DNA of 64,000 nt from Apostichopus japonicus (taxonomy: Eukaryota; Echinodermata; Holothuroidea; Aspidochirotida; Stichopodidae). The position numbers and the translations under genes are program-made. The stretch covers positions 16,312,821 through 16,376,820 of the forward strand of contig NC_092578.1 of assembly GCF_037975245.1 (NCBI RefSeq), read 5' to 3'. Positions 1 through 9,900 of the stretch are shown piece by piece. The notes under the pieces were generated by a model. That model had not been told where the DNA came from, searched no databases, and saw only the letters and a program-made list of their open reading frames with translations. Each line of letters opens with the position of its first letter. Within the stretch, counting starts at the first letter, position 1.

Positions 1-1377
1 AAAAGGTCAAGGTCAAACATTTCCACATACATTGTATGCTAAGGAATGTCGTTATAACTGGAGTGTGCTCGGTTGACATACTCCTGAAATCGTTATTGAG
101 AAGCTGTGGTTTACAGTTGTATGTACTTTAAAGGGTGTGCAGATTCGAGCACAAAGAAATGTCTCATGCCGTAATCTGACCTACTTTCGAATGTGTAACA
201 GAAGTGTTAGACACCACCATCGATTCCAGAAAATACACTCAGCTTGCTATGTCAGTAATTAGACACTAGTGTACAGTCAGTACATACAGCTACAGTCAAT
301 ACCCACAACACATTGCGATGGACATCTCAGGTCTAGATAAAAGGTAACAAGGTATCACGTTTCATCACTGTCTGCATTTTGTAGTGACAAGAAAAAAACT
401 TCACTTGCAAGCAACTGAAAGTTAACTTTTTCAGAGGGTGGCACACAGTTTGGGGCGAGTCTTCAATGCCTTTAAGAGAGAGAAAACATAGACCATACTT
501 CTAAATGGAAAAGGTACATCATTGTTGAGAAATTTATGTATGAGTTTTACATCGGTTATCACTTGGAAGCAGTGTATTACCTACATTAAGACCTACTGTA
601 TCTCTGTTGCTCTATCTTCCTCTATCTCCTCTAACTCTTCCTCCACCTATATCTTTCCTCCCTCCCTTCTCCTCCAACTTTTCTTTACAACTTGGTAAAT
701 ACAGCCTCTGTAGATTGTAGTCACAATCCTGCCATTAATTCATGGTAAATGATAACTAATGGGTCCAATGACCAGTATACTCTTCAAAGCTTAAAGCTCC
801 CCCACTTTCCCACCCACTCCAGCCTCATCCCACTCCAGCCCCATCCCACCCAAGCCCCACTACCAGATTGGGACATTGAACTATTATACCAGGGATATTA
901 AGTAGAAGCAAAAGTTACAGTATTCAATTTTCATTTTCTCTTTTTATTTCAATCATGTTTTTTCCCACTTCCTCTCTTATAACATGATGTACTGTTGTCT
1001 CTCAATAACATTACCAAACAATAGATGTTGCAAAATATCCAAAATTTCAAATATGAAAAGAAAGTTCAACACAAGAGTTCATAAATTTGAGACTACTCCC
1101 ACAAGCAACAGTTTGCATTTGACTATGCTCAAATCAAGCTGAATACACCAGGACAGTTCTCGTTTCTTTACGAATCAAACTTCTAAACTTCATGAAAAGC
1201 AATGTCTAGAAATACAAAAGATGCTGTGAGCTTTTCTTTTAAATAAATCAACACCTTCTTTCCAAACAATTAACACATACGCTTCTCTCCACGGGGCAAA
1301 TCAGTCACAACTTCAGTTGCTCTATTGAAGCTTCGTGGGCCCGAATCTGGAATCCATCTTTGGTCTTTGCTCTGTGA
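1..1377. other. Region downstream of MRPL17: 3' UTR and unannotated flank
   Basis: No coding feature recognised. It contains C-rich low-complexity stretches near 600-680 and 790-870 (repeated CCCCACTCCAGCC-like text) and presumably the MRPL17 3' UTR. Confidence 0.5.
943..948 (-). promoter_or_regulatory. Possible poly(A) signal for MRPL17
   Basis: AATAAA on the minus strand about 430 bases past the stop codon. I saw no closer canonical hexamer in the transcript direction, but the AT-rich context makes a chance match possible. Confidence 0.3.
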
Positions 1378-1785
1378 CTATACTGGTGTCCCTTCATAAT
1401 TCTTTCCATCATGTCCATCTGATAGTCCTGTCCGTTCATTTACAACAGTGCCCTCTACTGATGACACCAGTTTCACTTCACTGACAGCATCAGACAACCT
1501 GTCCATGCTTCTATCATTTGTGATGTTATGGTTAGTCTTTTGAGCTAGTCCACTATCATGGAAATCTTGCTGAGCACCTTGCAGTAATACATTGATCAAC
1601 CATTTGGGATTTTTCCTTTCAAATGGCTGTAATGGTGGGTATGGGTTTCCTTTAAACTCTATAAAGGCTGTCATTTTGCCTAGGAAGCCTGGCTCTCCAA
1701 CTTTGTGAATTTTAGTGAATGGGCCATTGGAATGAGTGTATCTCTGACCCAACACTTTGAACAGCTTGTGAACTTGAGCTTTGTC
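1378..1785 (-). CDS. MRPL17: MRPL17 coding exon 3 (residues 73-207) with stop
   Basis: Begins DKAQVHKLFKVLGQRY after a clean ttcttacag acceptor and ends with TAG. The first 60 codons align with the family. The last 60 or so are Asp/Ser/Asn-rich (HDSGLAQKTNHN, GLSDGHDGKNYEG) and look unstructured, unlike the shorter vertebrate C-terminus. Confidence 0.92.
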   Translation of the reverse strand, partial: DKAQVHKLFKVLGQRYTHSNGPFTKIHKVGEPGFLGKMTAFIEFKGNPYPPLQPFERKNPKWLINVLLQGAQQDFHDSGLAQKTNHNITNDRSMDRLSDAVSEVKLVSSVEGTVVNERTGLSDGHDGKNYEGTPV

Positions 1786-3983
1786 CTGTAAGAAATGTGT
1801 AAGAAATAGAAAATTGAGAATCATTATGAGTCATTCACTCAATAGGAATAATTTTTCTCATCAACCATGAAACATTCCTGTGCAGGAAAGGCAATACAGT
1901 AAGGTCATGACGTATGTTTGGTCTCTAACTCCCAACAAAACATTTATTTGACATGATTGGAATACTCAATGTGATAGATTTAAAACAGTGGTTTGTGTTT
2001 GGGTCACGATGGTAACTGATTTGGGGGGGGGGGGGGGAGGATGTGGTCCCTAGTAAGTTTCACAGCAATGTATTTGTCACATGATATGGGAATGGTGCAA
2101 CCACTTGCAATAGTATGAAGACCAATGAACATTGGTCTAACTCCTGTCCATCCACTGGCTCCATTCAACCCTGTGGCTGTGTCCCTGAAATCAGGCTGCA
2201 GTTAACCAAAATAACCTAAACCTCTAAGTTTCTTAATTCAATCTAACAGTTTAGGGGCAAACAAATAGTTGTCTGGGCTAGAACAATTAGTAAAGATATC
2301 TCATTCTGCTTGGCTGCTGTGTACTATTATTTTACAAACATTGAACAAGTACCGAAGATCTGTGCATTTCCATAACAATCATGAGGGTGCACCCTCGTGC
2401 CATGGCAATTGGTGACATAGTTTGTTGGATATCATTGTGACTAATAAATCTTTCACTTTCACAGCAAGGGAATACAAACAGAAAACTCACAGTGAGCCAA
2501 AAGTCAGCAACTCTCATAGCATCCGGGTCCTTGTCTCCTCTCTTTGCAACATATATAATCTTCAAGAAAAAATTGATAAATATAAACATAACTTAAAATG
2601 GTATCATTCAAAGATTTATATGGAAGTTTCTCTTCATAATTTACTTCCACAGCAATGTTTTGATATGCTTACAACATACCTTCCATAGTGGATGGTTAGT
2701 ATCGAGTTATATTATGGAAAATAATTTGTTGCAAAGTCCAGTTTAAGAACTTTAATGGCCGTGGCTATTCTTACGACCAGGAGTAACAATTATTTATAAA
2801 CTATTCTTACGACATCGGCCAATTTCCGGTTACGCATGCGCAGTAAAGTAAAGCAACTGCGCATGCGTAAACGGAAATTATTGTTACTCCTGGTTGGAAA
2901 AATAGCCACGTTAAAGCAACTGCGCATGCGTAACCGGAAATTATTGCGCCACTTTGAACTTTAATTGGTTATGATCAGAGGAAAAAACAGGTACTACAAC
3001 TTACAAGTTGGAAAAAACAGATATTAAGTTACAAAGTTAGAAGTAAATAAGATTAAATTTTATCAAGTTTGTAAATCTCACTATCATACAAATCAAAACA
3101 GTCCATCTGACTCTGTACATTACCTCAGCAACCTGGGTCAAAAATAAAAGGGAACACTGTGCAAGGGCAGAACAGTGGGGAAGCTGAGGCAGTTTAACTC
3201 TGTTACTGTTACTCTTTAAAACGTTGTCCAGACCTGTATGCTTTTGTAGATGGAGTGGGGAGGGGGGGGGGTATTTCGTGAGATAACACGAGTTCACCTA
3301 TAGCATGTAGTCTGTTTCAACTAATTTAAAAGCGATAATCATGTATTACCTATAATAAGGGGTTAATCAACGGTCTAGCGTGCGTTACTCACAGGATTAA
3401 TGCACGATCGGGGATAATGCAAGCGATGCACGAGGGCGGAGCCCGAGTGCATCCAGCGATCGCATTAACACCCGGAGTGCATTAATCATGTGAGTAATGC
3501 ACGCTTGACCGTTGATTAACCCCGTTCATTCATATACTACCATTTGTGTGGGGGAAAAATCATAAAACAAAATATTTTTGGTTACATATAACCAAAGATT
3601 TATTAAAGTGATGCCCCGTAATTTTACCGTGCGTTACTCACAGGATTAACCACGGTCAGCTGACCTGAATGGACCAATAGGATTTAGGAATCTTTACTAA
3701 GTATGAATGAACATAGGTCAAACAATGCCTAAGACTTCAGGCCTAACGTTAGGCCTATTGTCACTAACGTGTAACGTCGCAAATTAATTGTGATCGATAA
3801 CTGTGACACCGTTAAGACTAGTAGTGAATAACTCACACGTTCTGCATATTTCTGGCATTCATGAGCCCGTGCAATTGACGTTTCGATACGTTCGAAACGA
3901 ACAAGACCAGTTACGAGATTCCTTAGCAAATTAACCCTCTTTTGAGCTCCTCCCCAGCGCCTGTACGGTTTTCCGTGCCTCAT
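1378..3983 (-). CDS. MRPL17: Mitochondrial large ribosomal subunit protein L17 (bL17m), complete, 3 coding exons
   Basis: Structural protein of the mitochondrial large ribosomal subunit, imported into the matrix. Coding exons on the minus strand are 3983-3837, 2559-2491 and 1785-1378; the sum gives 207 aa. The N-terminal part carries the L17 signature (RVNLLRNLVTGLVRFERIET, residues about 16-35), then KYAER joins IIYVAKRGDKDPDAMRVADF across intron 1, then HKLFKVLGQRY and IEFKGNPYPPL from exon 3, all as in animal MRPL17. Both introns sit at codon boundaries (phase 0) with gtgagt donors and ttcttgaag and ttcttacag acceptors. The start is the first Met, just before the conserved RRWG-RVNLLRNL block. 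The protein is about 30 aa longer than the human one, all in a polar, probably disordered C-terminal tail. It is divergent to KLHL10, 2.6 kb apart. Identification is secure from motif order; UTR limits are not visible. Confidence 0.95.
2491..2559 (-). CDS. MRPL17: MRPL17 coding exon 2 (residues 50-72)
   Basis: A 69-base exon of exactly 23 codons, with RGDKDPDAMRVADFWLT, the block aligned to the human ERAMRMADFWLTEK segment. The acceptor ends cttgaag and the donor is gtgagt. Skipping it would keep frame but remove the conserved MADFWLT-type motif. Confidence 0.92.
2747..2946. mobile_element. Foldback/MITE-like element in MRPL17 intron 1 (GCGCATGCGT type)
   Basis: Two nested inverted repeats are visible. 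The outer arms 2761-2790 and 2880-2909 pair as gtggctatt...gagtaacaat with about four mismatches. The inner arms 2821-2844 and 2856-2879 pair as aatttccgg...gcgcagt with one mismatch. A third copy of the inner arm plus flank (aagcaactgcgcatgcg, 2914 on) repeats 2851-2883 directly. This is the architecture of a non-autonomous foldback DNA element. No ORF is present. Confidence 0.7.
3359..3523. mobile_element. Short hairpin MITE in MRPL17 intron 1
   Basis: 47-base terminal inverted repeats (3359-3405 and 3477-3523) begin ggggttaatcaacggtc and differ at about three positions. The 71-base centre contains the small palindrome gagggcggagcccgag. A partial second copy (gcgttactcacaggattaa, about 3630-3650) lies close by, which supports a repeated mobile family rather than a unique hairpin. 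Confidence 0.75.
3837..3983 (-). CDS. MRPL17: MRPL17 coding exon 1 (residues 1-49)
   Basis: Encodes the start Met and the L17 core helix region ending KYAER. The donor gtgagt reads on the minus strand immediately after the CGT codon, phase 0. The reading frame continues into the intron as SYSL, so an unspliced message would diverge from the family here. Confidence 0.93.
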
Positions 3984-6619
3984 TGTTGTTGGGTTTTTAA
4001 CAGAAAGGGCTTAAAAGGGTTCAATTACATCCTTTCATGTGTTAATCTAGTCATCGGTTATCCTGAAATCAATTCACATGCGCCATACGCATTCCAATGC
4101 AAACATAATTGTAAGTTGCAGAACCGTACAACTAACCCTAACTACTATTTGATGGCGCTAGGTACCATACTCAATATATTTTTCCCCATCGACTTACTTT
4201 TTAAGTTTCACGTTTTTCCTGCCTGGATTAACAAGCAAGGCATGCATTATCATGATTGAGCACATTCATTTTTGAAATTACAACACGAAATTCAGATCCG
4301 CAGCTTGAATAACTTTCACAACCAAAGAAATGTCAAATATTGTCGATAACCATGTTTGCAGAACAATGAATGATTGCTTGAGATCAATGTGCTTTGCAGT
4401 ATGATTAATATTGCAAATGACAAGACAGATTAAATAGTTCTGATAAAAATGGATCATGCAGCATGCATAACAACACGTAAATTCTTTATAAGCATGGTAA
4501 CTTTGTTTGGTATCTCGCCATCAGCAATGGATCCAAGAGAAGGGGCGGGAGAGGAAGGGTTTACAGCACATTTTCGACCCTCACAAATGAATAAAAGTAA
4601 TTATTATCACAACCTTGTGTGTAGACCTATAGGTATAGATCTAATTTATAGGTGTATAGACCTAATTTATAGCCTAAATTTGCCTCAGAATGCACTTTTT
4701 TCGGGTGGGGTGGGAGGGGAGGGAGTTGGGTGGGGTTGAGGCAGACCTACGTGAATGTGAGTCGGCTTCAATAACCACAGGGCCATACCTCCCTCTGTTT
4801 AAAATCATCGGATTCTGTCGCTGGCTATACCTACACAAACTCCATGCAAATTGACAATAAACCAAATAGGCCTATTGAGAGTCTGCATGGACTGTATTAC
4901 TGGCCAGTATTGGAAGGTTTAAGTGGAGTTTCAGTACAATAATTATGTTATTAATGTTTAAGTAATTCAATTTTTCGCTGTTAAAAGTTGTAGGCCTATC
5001 CCACATTAGGCTATTATATGTTAATGACTATTCAATTAAATCGTGGCACGTCTTTTTAGCATACACATAAACGTACGTTACATAGCCTGACCATCGGTAA
5101 CATGAATAAGACAAACTGCGTGGTCACGATAAGGAAATTAGCAGCCATAGATCATAAAAGAACACCCACCCAGAGAGGCTGGGAAACTTTAAACTATATA
5201 GCTTGGCACTAGAATGGCACCCTGCCAAACGTATACAATACTGAAGGTATATAATACAGCATGATAACATACGTCTAAATGATTAACTCAAAGAAATAGA
5301 TACTTCTTCGTTTTCGTATCTAGAGTACCTCATTGCGTTTCATGCTCGCATATTGGGAGAGTGTAGATTAATGGTGTATAAATCGGAAGTAAACAACATC
5401 GTTGACGGAGTGGGAGGGATTATACTCGAAGTTTGGGAGCAGTTACAAATTGAAGGTTGTGTAAACGTCGTTAGCTTTTCCCTCTTCTAGCTCCAACGGT
5501 CATGGTAATGAATTTGGCAGTGGTATGACATACCACTGAAGAAACGTTCAATCCATGATCTTATGTCTTTGGAATGTGACGAATTTAGTATGTATAAGTC
5601 AATAGAACAATTAGTGTAAGCACGTAAGCTTTAGAGGTTTCACCATTTAATAAACAGTCTGGGCTGAATCCAGGAGTCGGAGGTCTCGGGCCCGGGCCGC
5701 TCATTTTGTGACTTTGTATGGCACTTAATGGTACATACAAATATAACTTTAAGGTACTTAATGGAATAATTTATTCACGTTTTGTGAGTATGTACATCTA
5801 ATCGATAGTCCACCAATACTTGTCTCCCGTGCCCCTCTTCCGAGACATCCTGGATATGCCATTGAAGAAAAAAGCGTTATAAAGTCAAAACGGCTCCATT
5901 TCATCATGGCCGGCTACTGTACATTGCAGTGACGATGAATGGGGAGGGGGGAGGTGTCTTCACCTCCCTCAGTGTTTGAGACAGTGTTGAATTGCTGTGT
6001 GAAACTCACGTCGGTCTGAAGTGGCAGTCCCTACACGGAGCATGGATTCAGAGGTGGATGTAAACAACTTCACGCATGGACGCTCATTGGAGAGAGAGGA
6101 TTTGACATAATTCGGTGTTCATCTAAGATCATTACACGAAAAGGGTTTCATATACGTTTATGTTGACATCCTAATTGTTCAACGTAGAACTAAAACAGCC
6201 TTACACAATCGGTAATACAAGACTATGCACGAAAACATATACCAATTACTTGATCAATGTTGCGTCAATAATGTAGCGCGTGTATTTAAAATTAAACAAG
6301 CGCATTCCTAAGCAACGGTATTATGAGTCATTATACAGTGGCGAGCACAGATATATACGCACGAATCCGTGTTCATCGTAGTAACAACGCAAAATGCGCG
6401 CGATAATTTCATAAAATTCAACAGCCGTTGAATCTGTATCACAAAAAAAGCTTTGACCGTGATAGATGAATGTTATCAATGTGACATAAAATCTTGCAAA
6501 GAAAGCAGAACTGTCCAAGTCATTTTTTTTTCAATTGTGCGTAAAACCAGAAAGATTTCAACATTGATAAGCAACATAATTACCGTTGGGACTTTTTGAA
6601 GAAGAAGTTAAGGCATGTA
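3984..6619. promoter_or_regulatory. Intergenic region between divergent MRPL17 and KLHL10
   Basis: A 2.6 kb spacer that must contain both promoters and 5' UTRs. I see no coding exon. Short items: a perfect 8-base stem hairpin gggaggtg/cacctccc near 5946-5967, and a diverged block at 5465-5640 that recurs in KLHL10 intron 1. No TATA box can be assigned with confidence. Confidence 0.45.
5465..5640 (+). repeat. Copy 1 of a diverged direct repeat upstream of KLHL10
   Basis: Shares with 7310-7490 the ordered blocks tcttctagctc, aacggtcatg, gtgacgaatttagt and agtcaatagaacaatta, with divergent sequence between them. It looks like an old dispersed repeat or a duplicated module; no coding content is evident. 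Confidence 0.5.
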
Positions 6620-6929
6620 ATGGAAGCCATGGCCATCTTTACTTCATTAGATGACATGAGACGAAATCAGCAACTTTGCGATGTTATCCTGGAGGTAGAG
6701 GGTAAACAGTTTCCGGTCCATCGAGTCATTCTTGCCGCAAATAGTCTTTATTTTAGAGCACTGTTTACGAATGGAATGCACGAAACTTCCGAAAACGTCA
6801 TCAAGATACCGTCAGTTACTCCGGAGCTGATGGAACGAATTTTGGAGTACGCATACAGCAGAGAAACCACCATAACAGAATATAACGTTGGCAAACTTCT
6901 CCCGGTAGCGGATCAGTTCAACATCAGGG
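6620..6929 (+). CDS. KLHL10: KLHL10 coding exon 1: BTB domain
   Basis: Encodes residues 1-103 plus one base. It ends VADQFNIRG, the usual BTB end, with donor gtgagt after phase 1. In-frame sequence continues upstream without an ATG, so translation should start at 6620 or, three codons on, at 6629. Confidence 0.9.
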
Positions 6930-9900
6930 GTGAGTTGACGAGAGGGAAGGATATATAACTCATATTGGGTCATTTAGGAAAGTGGTCCAACACGTTATGT
7001 AACCATCTACTTCCCTAGAACTTCTATAGGTACCTCACCACAATTAGAAAAAGTGTTCATCCGCTCAAAAGGTTAACCGTCCGAGAAAAGAGGTAAAAGT
7101 ACCTACGGTAAAGCTTGTTTAAGCATGTTATCATTTACTGTCATCGTTTAATTGTTCTGCCTTTAAGTGAAAGAGCATAATTTAAAGTACAGATGGTGTG
7201 AAAATAGGGAGGATCGAAGGTGATATAAACTAGTTTAGAAAATCTTTGGTCAAATGTTGATATTACTCCGTGCGAGCAGATGGAAGGGTGGGGGTACAGA
7301 ATGCTAAACTTGCTCCTCTTCTAGCTCAAAATCTAAACGGTCATGATATGGAAGCTCGCAAATGCCATAATAGGCCAAGATCTTAGCTATCATGTGGTAG
7401 GTAGGATATATCAGTTGAAAACTATATGCTTTGGCAGGTCTTGAAAGTGACGAGTTTAGTGTGTAAGTCAATGGAACAATTAATTTTGGTGCGAGACCTA
7501 TATGCATGGGGTCCAAATCTTTGTCCATTATCAGACGTCCGTTGCCATCTGTCACTTCGACTTTCTAGCATAAAATTTGTGGCATTTCTGGGAACCATTC
7601 ATCTTCTCTATACATTTTGAGTTACGTTAAAATTAACACATTGTTTTAATTTTTTATCCTTTCTATAGGGCTCGTGGATATGTGCTGTCGTTTTCTTGTG
7701 AAACAACTGTCTCCGGAGAATTGCATCGGTATCTGGCGATATGCTAAATCTTACTTTTGCTTCAAGTTGGAGAAAGAAGCTTTTGATTATATTCTGGTAC
7801 ATTTTGAGGAGACGGCTCTTCAGACAATAAGTACAGAATTTCAGACGCTCGCCGTCGAAGAATTCGAAGAAATACTTCTTCAAGACAGGCTTAATGTCAA
7901 AATGGAAGAATACGTCTTTGAATCTGTCTTAAAATGGATAAGCCACGACGAGGGAAACCGAAAGGAAAATATACACCGGTTATTACTTCATCTACGGTTG
8001 GGGATGATAAATACCGACTACTTTATGAACAACATCAAGCGACATGAATATATTAAAGACAGCAACGAATGCAAACCGATAGTATTGCAGACGATACATT
8101 ACACGTATAATTTCAATGGCGTTGAAGTAGATGGACCGAGTTCTGTTATATCGAGACCGCGGTTACCGTACCAACTAATGTTTTCAATCGGCGGTTGGAG
8201 TGGAGGTAGTCCAACCAGTGCGATTGAGTGCTACGATACCAGAGCGGACCGTTGGGTGTTAGTAGATACCGTAAATAACCGCCCGAGAGCTTACATGGGA
8301 ATCGCGGTTCTGGGAAGAAAATTGTATGCAGTAGGCGGTTTTGACAGTAACCAGTATTTTAACAGTGTCCGGTGTTTCAACCCTGTTACAAAATCGTGGA
8401 AAGAAGTGGCCCCGATGAATTCAAGACGGTGTTATGTGAGTGTCGCGACGTTAGGTGGATGCTTGTACGCTATGGGAGGTTTTGACGGGCACACGAGGTT
8501 AAGATCAGTAGAGAGGTAAAAACAGATTTATACACGTCAGGTCAAAGGGCAAACGGTTTAATTTCGAATGACTGTCATATCCACTTTGATCACGTACTTT
8601 CAATTTTTTTAAATGTTTCGTTCTTTTGTCATAAATTTCCAAAATGTCGGTATCGAAAAAGCAGAATATGACTGTACGAAGAGAAAATGTTATTTAAGGA
8701 TGCCAATACATACACATGGCTGATATATATAGTTGATCACACGTACTGAACTAATGAGTGTTGGAAAATGTTTGTAGACGAAAGCTTGGCTGAATTTGAC
8801 ACAGAAAAGATGGCTTCTTAATTAAATTGGATTTACCCCTACCAGTTTCAATTTGGTGTTCCCTTTGAAAGAGACTCAGCAATGCATGAATAATTTCGTC
8901 TTTATTTAAAACTCCAAATGTCTGAATCTATCTGGCAAATCGGAGAAAATGAGTTTTGATGATTGGAACTGATGGAACCTCAGTTGAACGCTGAAACATA
9001 TTTGACAATTTACAAAGAATTATTTGTATATTTCTTTTCGTTTTGTCGGTGACATAAATATTCTGAATCCTTCAATGAGACAGATACAACCCCCAGACAA
9101 ACCAGTGGTCACTCGTCAGAGCGATGAACCATCATAGAAGTGACGCATGCTCAACAAGACATCAAGATGGTATCATCATTGTAGGTGGATTCAACGGCAG
9201 CGAGTGTCTTGGCTCTGTTGAGCTCTACGACCCAAGGACGGATGAATGGCGGGATTTGCCACGCATGCTCAGTAGAAGGAGTGGTGTGGGCGTGGTCTCA
9301 TTCAGGTAAGAAGTCAAATCCAAAGTTAATAACTTAGTAACTAGCACTGATTTATTTGATCTATTTATTATTAAAAAACGACAAAACCGTCAACCATTTT
9401 CGATTCCAAGTCACGGGGATTTACATCGAAGTAATAATTCTCTAATGAGGCGAATAACAGAACGTGATTAACTAAACTCAGTGCTAAGAATTTCCTATTG
9501 TTATATGCCTTCTTGAAACCGACAATCACTTCGGGTGTGAAATACACGTTATTCCTTCCTTAACCTTATAGGATAGATTTTTTTCTTTTTGCCATGTAAC
9601 TGTTGTAACACCGTGTACCATAGCTGGGGAACTCGAGTCCACTTTACACTGGACCCAGACTTGACTCAGACCCTGATGGAAGTGAACTCGGTCCTAGTGG
9701 ACTTGGACTCGGCTCGAACTGGGAATGGTTGGACTCTTCTGCTTCTCGATAATATTACTCGTAGATTGTTTACTTATAACAAGCATAAATTGGGGTTATA
9801 TTGATGCTTATATATTAGAACTTTAACTTCTATTGCCGGTCATTGACTGATGACGTCACGATGATTGGGCCGGGGAGTGGGGGGGGGGGTTGAGGAACAC

